64,000 nucleotides of DNA from Paenibacillus pabuli (GTDB lineage Bacteria; Bacillota; Bacilli; Paenibacillales; Paenibacillaceae). The position numbers and the translations under genes are program-made. Each line of letters opens with the position of its first letter. Within the stretch, counting starts at the first letter, position 1. The stretch spans positions 1,116,001 to 1,180,000 of the forward strand of contig NZ_JBDOIO010000003.1 in assembly GCF_039831995.1 (NCBI RefSeq), given 5' to 3'. The notes below the pieces were generated by a model. It had not been told where the DNA came from. It ran no database searches and saw only the letters and a program-made list of their open reading frames with translations. This document shows positions 1-8,348 of the stretch, piece after piece.

Positions 1-3000
1 AGTCCTTTAGGGGCTGCCACAGGCTCAACGTAGAGACGAAGATTGTCATAATATATCGTCCCTTTACCTGTACCAGGTGTTTTGGCCAGAATACGGCCGA
101 TTCCATCGGTGAGCACGTCTGCCTGGAACGGAATGTTATCCGCTACTCGTACATGGTCGATATAGATATCCGCTTTTTGCATCGCTACATTGGCAGTGAT
201 CTTCAGGTTGTACCATTGATTGTTTGCAGGGGCATCCATCAGTTTATGATCCACCCCGTCTCTCTTGTAAACCAGCGTATAGCTATCTTCTGCAGCGGGA
301 GCAGCCGGCTTGCGGATTTCTATCGAAAGCGGTGTACGGTTCCCTGCGTTATTTTGCAGCTGCAGTACATATGCTGTTCCAGGCCAGGAAGGTGACATGA
401 GATCCGTTTCCAAAACAAAGCTGCCGAGCTGAGGTTGAAAAGAACGTATAAATTGTGTTGTACCTGGGGCATTATCATACAATTTTAATGACTTTGTCGT
501 CGTATTTCCGGTGGTTCCTGAAGGAACTTCCGCCACCTCTACCCGATGATCCGCATCCTGGGGATCAGGAAGCACAGCGTAACCAGGTGGGGTTTGGTTA
601 ACCTCAAGACCTTCGTAGTCATCATGAATAAATTCAATCGTTTCGAGCTCCCCTTTGGGAACGGCATGCGCTTCTTCCGAGGAGAAGCTGGTTCCTTTAT
701 CATTCACTGCTTTTACGACGTAATAATACGTCTTCCCAACAGTCAGATCAGGATCTGTATATGAAGCAGATGTTATCCCGCTCTGAAGTTCTGTGTATGG
801 GCCACCTGAAATTTCCGCACGAAAAACAGAATACGAGGCAGCATGGTTCACCTCATTCCAGTTTAATACGACCGATTTCGGTCCTGCTTCTGCTATGAGT
901 TCGGTTGGGGCCGAAGGGAAATCTGCATCCAGCTGCTGAACAGCAGCACCGGAGAAAACAGAGGTATTCAGTTTATTTACATCATCGTCCGGTTTGGAAG
1001 CATCCGCTGCAAGTCCGACGTAAACGTTGCTGCTCACAGGGAAGTCTATCGTATTCACGACGGACCAGTCTGCTCCGTCTTTGGAGACGAGAGATGTTAC
1101 CTGATCACCAAGCCTGACCAGCTTCACCCAGTAAGGAAGCGTAATAAACGTCTCTGGTTCCTGAAAGGAGACATCTGCCCCTTCGGTTTCACGTGTTAAT
1201 TGAACCGCTTTTTGTCCGCCTTTGACATAGGACGTCATTAGGGCGACAAATGGCGAGGAAGCGTCCAGACTCCCGCGGATCATTACACCTGCTTCTGCTC
1301 CGTCATCCGTGGCCGTCACGTGATCGACACGTGCGATGATCTCCCCATTGCCCTCCAGTGTCTGGTAGGCATAATGAAAATGATCCGAAGTGCCCGCAAT
1401 ATCACCTGATGACTTTACGGTTACTTCCGTATCCGCTGCATCTAGCTGTGTATGACCGGCAATGCCCGGTTCACCGATGTCTGTTGAAGTCCATGGTGCA
1501 ACATTGCCTTCCTTATTCACATGTACGGAGACATTGTTGGATTGGGTTGCCGTGCCCGTATCATCAATGGCCCGAACCGTGAGATAATGCGTACCATCCT
1601 TTACATTGTCCCAGGTTAAAGAGTACGGAGCGTTATCATCTTCGCCCAACTTGATATCGTTTTGATAAAATTCCACCTTGGAGATTGTGCCATCCGGATC
1701 CGAGGCTGAAGCAACAATTTCCATGGAGGACCCCTCCGTGGTAATTGCATGGTTGGAAGGAGAATCAATAGAAACTACGGGATTCGCTGAACCATTGCCT
1801 GCAATACTATTCAGATACATTTCAAGATGGGTATAACCCGATTCATGAATTTTATTTCGGTCAGAGGCATCGTTCGGATTCAATCCTTGAGTGATCTCCC
1901 ACTCGTTCGGCATTCCGTCATGATCATCATCTGCCAGCGTGGATAACACTTCTTCAAACTCCACATATCCTCCCACTTCTTTTTGGGAATTGATATGCTG
2001 ACCGGAACGGTTTTTAACATCATTAACGATTCTTGCGTCAATCGCATCTCTTCTCGGAAGGACAGCGCCTGCTTCGGCAAGGACACGATCATACGCCGTT
2101 TCCGCATCATCCATTGGTGACGGGTTGGTCATGACAACCGGAGATTCAAGCTTCGATTCCGGATTCGCCAGCGTCCCGACCCCAAGCCAGTTATCCGCAG
2201 TAATCTCGGGATATCCGTCTACAATATTGCCGTCAACATGGAGACGGGTATTGGCACTTACATCAAGGAAAAGCTGATCCCGTACGGAACGATACGTATT
2301 GGGGCCGTATTTGTAATAATTGTTCATCAGATTGTAGTTGCCTTCCTCACCGCCATAGGCAGAGAAGAATCCCCAGTTATATACGACATTGTTATAGGAT
2401 TCAGTGTTAAATCCGGGGGCCCCGGCAAATCTTGGGTTACGGCTAACATTATGTGCGATGATATTATGATGGAATGAGGTATTGTTTCCGCCCCAGATGC
2501 CGGCATACCCATGCCTGCCCTTTTGGTGGGTCGTCATCAGCATGCTCTCGGCAATGACCGACCATTGCACGGTTGTATTTTCGTTTACATACATGCTGAG
2601 GACTTCATCCACAGACCAGGTGAATGAACAGTGATCAATGATGATATTTTTATGATATCGCCCTCCAAATACATCATCCTCACTTGGGTGTTTGTCTCCA
2701 AGCCTGAAGCGCATATGTCTTACGATAATGTTATCTGCCTGAAATGTGGTCCAATAATCGGAGACGGTGATTCCTTCTCCAGGCGCAGTCTGTCCAGCCA
2801 GCGTAAGATTGGAACCTGTTATAACCAGAGGAGCTTCCAGATGAATGGTTCCACCCACTTTGAATACGACAGTTGTATCATTTTGACTGACGGCTTCGCG
2901 AAGGGAGCCGGGTCCTGAGTCAGCCAGGGTAGTCACTTCGTAAACTGCACCTCCCCTTCCGCCAGTCGTATACATCCCACCGCCCTCAGCTCCAGGAAAA

Positions 3001-3107
3001 GCAGGCAGCATACCTGAATGTCCTGTGTCTTCTTCCGCAGCAGCCATTCCCGGCAAAACACTGAACAGCATCGATACGATCAAGATGAGCGACACAATCC
3101 TTTTCAA
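1..3107 (-). CDS. Secreted multidomain pectate lyase (3' end outside window)
   Basis: The frame stays open from a TTG at 3107 to the left edge, so the C-terminus is missing. The TTG is preceded by a GGAGGA ribosome binding site and gives a signal peptide (MKRIVSLILIVSMLFSVLPG). Residues about 35-330 match the polysaccharide lyase family 1 type: AFPGAEGGG near the N-terminus, then SGPGSLREAV, NIIVRHMRFRLGD and DHCSFTWSVDEVLS. A calcium-binding-like stretch DDDHDGMPNEWE follows near residue 405, then an Ig-like domain (about 440-530), a region resembling a DUF1349/concanavalin-like fold (535-720), a fibronectin type III domain (about 730-805) and a further beta-rich domain. It should be exported and cleave polygalacturonate by beta-elimination. 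The unsaturated products suit the GH105 enzyme encoded just upstream. A cre site overlaps its likely promoter. The lyase family is secure; exact substrate preference is inferred. Confidence 0.85.
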   Translation of the reverse strand, partial: MKRIVSLILIVSMLFSVLPGMAAAEEDTGHSGMLPAFPGAEGGGMYTTGGRGGAVYEVTTLADSGPGSLREAVSQNDTTVVFKVGGTIHLEAPLVITGSNLTLAGQTAPGEGITVSDYWTTFQADNIIVRHMRFRLGDKHPSEDDVFGGRYHKNIIIDHCSFTWSVDEVLSMYVNENTTVQWSVIAESMLMTTHQKGRHGYAGIWGGNNTSFHHNIIAHNVSRNPRFAGAPGFNTESYNNVVYNWGFFSAYGGEEGNYNLMNNYYKYGPNTYRSVRDQLFLDVSANTRLHVDGNIVDGYPEITADNWLGVGTLANPESKLESPVVMTNPSPMDDAETAYDRVLAEAGAVLPRRDAIDARIVNDVKNRSGQHINSQKEVGGYVEFEEVLSTLADDDHDGMPNEWEITQGLNPNDASDRNKIHESGYTHLEMYLNSIAGNGSANPVVSIDSPSNHAITTEGSSMEIVASASDPDGTISKVEFYQNDIKLGEDDNAPYSLTWDNVKDGTHYLTVRAIDDTGTATQSNNVSVHVNKEGNVAPWTSTDIGEPGIAGHTQLDAADTEVTVKSSGDIAGTSDHFHYAYQTLEGNGEIIARVDHVTATDDGAEAGVMIRGSLDASSPFVALMTSYVKGGQKAVQLTRETEGADVSFQEPETFITLPYWVKLVRLGDQVTSLVSKDGADWSVVNTIDFPVSSNVYVGLAADASKPDDDVNKLNTSVFSGAAVQQLDADFPSAPTELIAEAGPKSVVLNWNEVNHAASYSVFRAEISGGPYTELQSGITSASYTDPDLTVGKTYYYVVKAVNDKGTSFSSEEAHAVPKGELETIEFIHDDYEGLEVNQTPPGYAVLPDPQDADHRVEVAEVPSGTTGNTTTKSLKLYDNAPGTTQFIRSFQPQLGSFVLETDLMSPSWPGTAYVLQLQNNAGNRTPLSIEIRKPAAPAAEDSYTLVYKRDGVDHKLMDAPANNQWYNLKITANVAMQKADIYIDHVRVADNIPFQADVLTDGIGRILAKTPGTGKGTIYYDNLRLYVEPVAAPKG

Positions 3108-3205
3108 TAAAATCTTCCTCCTCCGGTTTCGTATACTCCAATTGGCAAACGCAGCACTGAAAGGCGATTAACCTTTCAGCAGACTTAATCACCTCCTAAA
3201 TTTAA

Positions 3206-3219
3206 TGTAAGCGTTATCA
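3206..3219. promoter_or_regulatory. cre site (CcpA operator)
   Basis: The 14-mer TGTAAGCGTTATCA matches the catabolite-responsive consensus TGNAANCGNWNNCW at every defined position. It lies about 100 bases upstream of the pectate lyase start and overlaps a plausible minus-strand core promoter (TTGATT, then CATTAA about 17 bases later). Carbon catabolite repression of the lyase is inferred from this position. Confidence 0.75.
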
Positions 3220-3280
3220 CAATTAATCAAATTGAATAACCCATAATGTCCTGTGAACAAAAAAGGTGTCAGGAGTATGT

Positions 3281-3322
3281 GATGCCCGTATCGTTCTGCT
3301 CCAATCAAATGATACGGGCATC
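3281..3322 (-). terminator. Hairpin after GH105 gene
   Basis: A perfect 12-bp inverted repeat (GATGCCCGTATC / GATACGGGCATC) with an 18-nt loop sits 16 bases after the stop of the GH105 gene. The T-rich tract follows only about 20 bases later on the minus strand, so it is a likely but not textbook terminator. Confidence 0.5.
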
Positions 3323-3337
3323 TAAAGGTGAAATGAA

Positions 3338-4483
3338 CTATCCCTTTCGATTTAACATATATTCATATTCGGTGCAGGCCAGCAGGAAAGCTCCCAGCCC
3401 CTTTTGATCATTGGTAATAATCGGTTCACTAATATAATAAGCATAGGTACCGTCCCGTCTCGGTTCTCCTCCAAGACCTGCAACCTGACAATTTTTGTAC
3501 AGGTTGACCCATCCTTCTTTGGTTTCCAAGACGAATTCTGAAATTAATCCGGCATAGGCGTGGTCCAGGGATTTCAACCAACTTTCGCCCTGTAACCACC
3601 CCTGTCTAATGCCTTTGGCCATGGCATATACAATCATGCTGGAGGCAGAGGCTTCCAGGTAGTTTCCTTTTCGTGTTCCTTCATTAATTACCTGGTACCA
3701 TACTCCGGAAGAAGCATCCTGGAAACTTCGCAGTGCTGACATCGTATCATTCAGAATTTCAATCAGCTTTGTGCGGTCCTGATGGGATTCCGGAAGTAGT
3801 TCCAGTACATCTACCAGTGCCATGACGAACCAACCCATAGACCGGCCCCAGAAGTTTGGCGATTGTCCGGTATTCGGGTCGCTCCAAGCCTGAGTGCGCT
3901 GCTCATCCCAGGCATGGTAGAGCAAACCTGTTTGCCCGTCACGGTTGTGTTGTGCGCAGAGAATAAACTGCCTTGTGACATCATCCAGATCCTGCTCGTC
4001 TTCCTGTTCGAACCGAAGCATGTACTCCAGATAATACGGAGCGCCCATGTACAATCCGTCCAGCCAAATCTGATAAGGATACACTTGCTTATGCCAGAAC
4101 GCACCTTCTGACGTACGCGGGTGACTGCGAAGCTGCTCCCTCAGATGAGAGGCAGCCACTTTGTATTTTTCGTCGCCAGTCATTTTGTATAATCCAAACA
4201 GCAGCTTACCGTTATTCAAATGATCAATATTGTGTTCATCCTGACGATATCCGCGAATCGTTCCATCCCTTTGGATGAAGTAATCCATGTTGTCCCGGAT
4301 GTAAGCTGCATACTTGCTTTCGCCCGTCACTTTCCACAGCAGCTCAAATCCCTTCAGAATGACCCCATAATCATAAGACCATTTTCCATGATACCCGTTT
4401 GCCTCATACAGTCTGGGCGTACGCTCCATAATGGTTTCTGCGGTATGCACCGCCCAAAGGCAAGGAGACTGAATCTCAATCAT
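3338..4483 (-). CDS. GH105 unsaturated rhamnogalacturonyl hydrolase (YteR-like)
   Basis: 381 aa when started at the ATG at 4483, which has GGGGGA 8 bases upstream. A longer in-frame start would run into the preceding binding-protein gene. The product matches the GH88/GH105 (alpha/alpha)6 family: WSYDYG near 35, PRTSEGAFWHK at 122-132, WLDGLYMGAP at 140-149, and a C-terminal GTYAYYISEPI. Asp142 in WLDGLY lines up with the catalytic Asp143 of Bacillus YteR. The family hydrolyses the 4,5-unsaturated galacturonyl residue from rhamnogalacturonan oligosaccharides after lyase cleavage. No signal peptide is seen, so it probably acts in the cytoplasm on imported oligosaccharides. It is the last gene of a three-gene unit with the permease and binding protein. 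A diverged paralogue lies at 17635-18780. Confidence 0.88.
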   Translation of the reverse strand: MIEIQSPCLWAVHTAETIMERTPRLYEANGYHGKWSYDYGVILKGFELLWKVTGESKYAAYIRDNMDYFIQRDGTIRGYRQDEHNIDHLNNGKLLFGLYKMTGDEKYKVAASHLREQLRSHPRTSEGAFWHKQVYPYQIWLDGLYMGAPYYLEYMLRFEQEDEQDLDDVTRQFILCAQHNRDGQTGLLYHAWDEQRTQAWSDPNTGQSPNFWGRSMGWFVMALVDVLELLPESHQDRTKLIEILNDTMSALRSFQDASSGVWYQVINEGTRKGNYLEASASSMIVYAMAKGIRQGWLQGESWLKSLDHAYAGLISEFVLETKEGWVNLYKNCQVAGLGGEPRRDGTYAYYISEPIITNDQKGLGAFLLACTEYEYMLNRKG

Positions 4484-4514
4484 GGTGCTCTTCCCCCTTC
4501 GATAGGTCATGGTT

Positions 4515-6014
4515 TTATTGGTTCTGCACAGCTTGGTACGCGGCCTCGTATTCCGTAATAATCTTGTCACCACCGGACTTTCTCCAAGTCTGAACTGCAT
4601 CCTGGAATCCTTGCAAATCCAACTTGCCGAGAATGTATTTGTACGTGGCATCCGTGATCATTTTTTGCAGTTCCGAACCCTGCTCCGAGAACGTCGCGGA
4701 TTCCAGAGAGTACATCGGGTTAAGCACTGCATATTTCGTGTTTTCCTGAATTAAACGATCAGATTCCACCCGCAATGGGTCCGAATCATGAATATCGTAT
4801 CCATTCTCATTCGGACGTGAGGAAGAGAATGGCTGCACTTCTTGTTCCCAGAGCTTGGTGTCGGTAATCGTTGCCGCATTCCCCTCCAGACTGTAATGCA
4901 CATCCTTGATACCATACGTCATTAATGTATATATTTCTTCGCTCATCAGATCGTCCATGAATTTCAAGACCTGTTTTAACTCAGCTTCATCCTTCACTTC
5001 CGATTTGGGGAATGCCAGCAACCCGCCTACACCATTGGACGTGGACCAGATGGCCCGATCACTTTCTTTACCTGTTGAAGTAATGTCATTCACCATGATC
5101 AAATCCATGTCATCCTGCACGCCTTTGGCCAGATTGAGCAAATTTTTACTATCAAACAGCGCACCAACATAGATTCCTGCTTTGCCCTGTGCGAAGCCCT
5201 CCTGCTGATCTTTCTTGGCCGTTACTGCGAAATCCTGGTTGATATAGCCGTTATTGTACAGCTCCTTCATATAATCCATCGCCTTAACGTAACCTTCAGA
5301 TTCAAATTCTGGCGTTACCTTGCCATCTTCGCTGACTGCCCAGCCGCTCGGAGTTCCAAAGTATGAACCCAGTGTCTTGAAAGCACCGAATACGAGATCG
5401 CTGCGGTCAATGAAACCGGTCGTATCTTTGGTGCCATTACCATCTGGGTCCTGCTCGGTAAATGCTTTGGCGACTTCCATCAGCTCGGCAGTCGTTTTGG
5501 GTATGGGTAATCCCACTTTATCGAGCCAGTCTTTACGAATGATGACTCCGTTACGGGAAACCTGTTTCTGCATCGGAATACCATACAGCTTGCCATCTAT
5601 TGAAGCTGAATTTCTCATATCCGCGGAAATCTCTTTCAAATTCGGGAATTCGTCCAGATAAGGACTTACTTCCCAGAAGACGCCTGCCTTTAATGCATTT
5701 CGAACCGACGAATTCTCCAGGATTGTTAGCGAAACAATATCAGCCAGAGAGCCAGAGGCTAAGGAGGTGTTCAACCGTTCCTCCTTCGAGGCATCCGGAA
5801 TCCAGGAAAACTGAATATCCGTATTCGTCAATTCTTCGATTTTGTTCAATACAGTATCCGTTGGCGGCGAAGCAGAATGCAGAATGTTCAACCAACTAAT
5901 AATAGGCTTTCCATCTGCATTCGTTTGCGGCTCTGCATTCTCCCCCCCACAGGCACTGAGCAGCAGACTGCCACAAATCGAAAGCGCTATCAACTTAGCG
6001 TAACGGAATTTCAT
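4515..6014 (-). CDS. Sugar ABC transporter substrate-binding lipoprotein (LplA type)
   Basis: 499 aa from the ATG at 6014. An ATG two codons earlier is too close to the AAGGGG ribosome binding site. A lipoprotein signal MKFRYAKLIALSICGSLLLSAC ends in the lipobox LSAC-G. The mature protein has the features of CUT1 extracellular solute-binding proteins of the LplA family, including the DPDGNGTKDT motif near 180. It should capture an oligosaccharide, probably a pectin fragment given the neighbours, and deliver it to permeases 6077-7090 and 7350-8234. No ATP-binding gene is nearby, as is normal for this family, which shares an MsmX-type ATPase. Confidence 0.88.
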   Translation of the reverse strand: MKFRYAKLIALSICGSLLLSACGGENAEPQTNADGKPIISWLNILHSASPPTDTVLNKIEELTNTDIQFSWIPDASKEERLNTSLASGSLADIVSLTILENSSVRNALKAGVFWEVSPYLDEFPNLKEISADMRNSASIDGKLYGIPMQKQVSRNGVIIRKDWLDKVGLPIPKTTAELMEVAKAFTEQDPDGNGTKDTTGFIDRSDLVFGAFKTLGSYFGTPSGWAVSEDGKVTPEFESEGYVKAMDYMKELYNNGYINQDFAVTAKKDQQEGFAQGKAGIYVGALFDSKNLLNLAKGVQDDMDLIMVNDITSTGKESDRAIWSTSNGVGGLLAFPKSEVKDEAELKQVLKFMDDLMSEEIYTLMTYGIKDVHYSLEGNAATITDTKLWEQEVQPFSSSRPNENGYDIHDSDPLRVESDRLIQENTKYAVLNPMYSLESATFSEQGSELQKMITDATYKYILGKLDLQGFQDAVQTWRKSGGDKIITEYEAAYQAVQNQ

Positions 6015-6076
6015 GTGCATATCCCCTTTGCATGTTTTAAGTTTTGTTGTTTTCTATTTCAGCTATTCTAAGCGAG

Positions 6077-7090
6077 TTAATAGACCCCATCTTCACCAAA
6101 CTTTTTGGCAAGCTTGTTGGCTATGATCACCAGAATCAGTCCAACCAAGCCTTTGAACAAGCCAACGGTGGTACTGAAGCTTAATTGTCCGTTTTTCAAG
6201 CCGGCCGTGAAGATGTACGTATCAAAGATCTCTCCCACTTCACGATTGAGTGAATTAAGAAGCAGGTACATATGTTCAAAACCAAGCTCAAGCGTACTGC
6301 CTATTTTCAGAATCAACAACGTAATAATAACGGGGCGAATGGCTGGCAGGGTCACATGCCACATTTTACGTAAACGGCTCGCGCCGTCCATATCTGCTGC
6401 CTCGTAAAGTTGCGTGTCTACCACGGTAATGGCTGCGAGATAAATGATGGTGGACCATCCGGCCTCTTTCCAGATAATTTGCAGAATGTACATGGGACGA
6501 AGCCATTCCGGCGAGGTGAGGAAGCTGATTTTATTTCCGCCAAAAGCAGCAATCATCTCGTTAACAACCCCGCCATCCACACTTAGAAATACATAGGTAA
6601 TGGATACGATGATGACCCATGACATGAAATGTGGAATATACACAATGGTCTGAATTGAATTTTTGAACATCTTATGCCTGACTTCATTCAGCATCAGCGC
6701 GAGAATAATGGGAATCGGAAAAAAAATGATTAATTCAAGTGCAAATAATATTAGTGTGTTGCTGAGCAGCATGGCAAAGGTTGGTTCGGTAAAAAGCCGA
6801 ATAAAATGCTTGAAACCGACCCACGGACTATCCTTAATGCCGAGATACGGCTGATAGTCCTGGAATGAAATGATCAGTCCACCCATCGGAAAATACTTGA
6901 AGATAACAAAGTAGACAAACCCCGGAAGAATCATCAGGTATAGAAGTTTATTGGCGGCTACACTTCTTAATTGATGACCGATTCCCGTTTTTCGGTGCAG
7001 TTTGCCTTGTAACGAAACAACTGAGGAATTGGAATCTTTCACTGCTCGCTGACCTCCTTGATCGGTTAACATGTGTTCGAAGTCAAGCAT
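6077..7090 (-). CDS. ABC sugar transporter permease, LplB type
   Basis: 337 aa with about six predicted membrane segments, the first at about 50-70 (LMILPGFVYFVIFKYFPMGG). The cytoplasmic EAA loop reads EAADMDGASRLRKMWHVTLP around 245-265, the docking site for the shared ATPase. PMGGLIISFQDYQ is characteristic of LplB/YtcP-type permeases. It is the first gene of the minus unit permease, binding protein, GH105. Its partner LplC-type permease is the divergent gene at 7350 rather than the next gene, which is unusual. The start at 7090 follows GGGGAT closely; the ATG six codons later has no better ribosome binding site. Confidence 0.88.
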   Translation of the reverse strand: MLDFEHMLTDQGGQRAVKDSNSSVVSLQGKLHRKTGIGHQLRSVAANKLLYLMILPGFVYFVIFKYFPMGGLIISFQDYQPYLGIKDSPWVGFKHFIRLFTEPTFAMLLSNTLILFALELIIFFPIPIILALMLNEVRHKMFKNSIQTIVYIPHFMSWVIIVSITYVFLSVDGGVVNEMIAAFGGNKISFLTSPEWLRPMYILQIIWKEAGWSTIIYLAAITVVDTQLYEAADMDGASRLRKMWHVTLPAIRPVIITLLILKIGSTLELGFEHMYLLLNSLNREVGEIFDTYIFTAGLKNGQLSFSTTVGLFKGLVGLILVIIANKLAKKFGEDGVY

Positions 7091-7349
7091 ATCCCCTACG
7101 GTTCATTCCGTACATAATCATTAGCTATCATGCTTCCCGTAATCCTCCCATAATGCCTTGTTGTAAGGCTTTCTCCCGTCTGAATTGTAGCTCATGATTA
7201 TTAACTTGGTTAATGATTATCCTGTTAATTTTCTTCGAATCTTTCCTCTCACACCCGCTGCAGCAAGGTCTTAGGATATGATTATATACGTTATACAGAA
7301 CGCTTGATATGGTGGGAGGAGACCAATACTTAAGGAGGAACCCATCGTC
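7091..7349. other. Divergent intergenic region between the two permeases
   Basis: 259 bases that must contain opposing promoters for the LplB-type and LplC-type permease genes. It is AT-rich, with several TATA-like stretches (for example near 7280-7300) but no promoter pair I can call with confidence. No cre-like site was found here. Confidence 0.5.
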
Positions 7350-8234
7350 ATGACAAAAGCCGCACTCAAGAAGGAAAAGCTCGGAAGCGTCATATTTAAC
7401 GTAGTGAACTATACACTTCTGCTCCTCTTTGCCCTTGCCTGCCTCTTGCCTTTCATTAATGTGGTTGCCAGCTCGTTTGCGTCAACACAGGAGATCGTGC
7501 AGAAGAAATTCATTTTGTTTCCCACGTCTTTTTCACTCGATGCGTACCGGTATATCTTGTCCACTCCAACCATCTTCAAAGGGCTTGGTGTTTCCATCTT
7601 CATCACCCTCGTTGGTACCGCAGTCAGCATGACACTTACAGCACTTATGGCATACGGATTATCCAGACGTTATCTCCTGGGTAGAAACGTCATCAATTTT
7701 ATCGTCGTATTTTCCATGTTGTTCAGCGGTGGCATGATTCCCACCTTTTTAATCGTCAAAGCAGCCGGGTTGATCGACTCCTACTGGTCCATGATTATTC
7801 CTACAGCGATTAACGCGTTTAACCTGATTATCATGCGAAATTTCTTTCAAGCCCTACCGGACAGTCTGGAGGAATCCGCCAAAATTGACGGTGCCAATGA
7901 TTTTCGAATATTGTGGCAGATCATGCTTCCACTTGCTCTGCCGTCGATCGCCACACTATCTCTTTTTTACGGTGTCTCCTACTGGAATACCTATATGAAC
8001 GCCATTCTGTATCTTAACGAATCCAAAATGTGGCCGCTGCAGGTACTTCTTCGTCAAATCGTCATTGTATCGAGTGGAATGGAAGGCAATAGTTCAGCGG
8101 TTGATATTGTACCCCCGTCTCAAACCATTAAAATGAGTGTAATCGTCGTTGCAACCGTCCCCATGCTCATCGCTTATCCTTTTGTACAGAAACACTTCAC
8201 AAAAGGAGCTTTACTTGGCTCAGTGAAAGGTTGA
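7350..8234 (+). CDS. ABC sugar transporter permease, LplC type
   Basis: 294 aa. The ATG follows AAGGAGG at good spacing. Six membrane segments are expected; the EAA loop appears as EESAKIDGANDFRILWQIMLP near 172-192, and the C-terminus KHFTKGALLGSVKG is typical of LplC/YcjP-like permeases. It should pair with the LplB-type permease on the other strand at 6077-7090 and the binding protein at 4515-6014. Being transcribed alone and divergently, it can be regulated separately from its partner. A strong hairpin follows the stop. Confidence 0.88.
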   Translation: MTKAALKKEKLGSVIFNVVNYTLLLLFALACLLPFINVVASSFASTQEIVQKKFILFPTSFSLDAYRYILSTPTIFKGLGVSIFITLVGTAVSMTLTALMAYGLSRRYLLGRNVINFIVVFSMLFSGGMIPTFLIVKAAGLIDSYWSMIIPTAINAFNLIIMRNFFQALPDSLEESAKIDGANDFRILWQIMLPLALPSIATLSLFYGVSYWNTYMNAILYLNESKMWPLQVLLRQIVIVSSGMEGNSSAVDIVPPSQTIKMSVIVVATVPMLIAYPFVQKHFTKGALLGSVKG

Positions 8235-8260
8235 TCGAGATGGTGCATTTGGATATAAAA

Positions 8261-8295
8261 CCAATCCCCTTAGGTTCAGAACCTAAGGGGATTGG
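8261..8295. terminator. Rho-independent terminator
   Basis: A perfect 16-bp inverted repeat (CCAATCCCCTTAGGTT, loop CAG, then its complement), flanked by AAAA on the left and TTTG on the right. It lies between the convergent LplC-type permease (+) and the membrane AraC regulator (-). Confidence 0.75.
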
Positions 8296-8348
8296 TTTGT
8301 TTACATTACTGCAAATGTAATCGTCACGTTGAAATAGCTCCATAACCT

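Noticed and set aside
2986..3192. 68-codon minus-strand frame with AGGAGG at its beginning
   Set aside because: The GTG start overlaps the AGGAGG itself, so spacing is wrong, and the frame runs over the pectate lyase signal-peptide coding region in another frame.
4484..4651. N-terminal extension of the first GH105 gene
   Set aside because: The longer frame overlaps the binding-protein gene in another frame, and the ATG at 4483 has a good ribosome binding site and family-typical length.
5320..5661. 113-codon plus frame inside the binding-protein gene
   Set aside because: Antisense shadow of a clear lipoprotein gene, no ribosome binding site.
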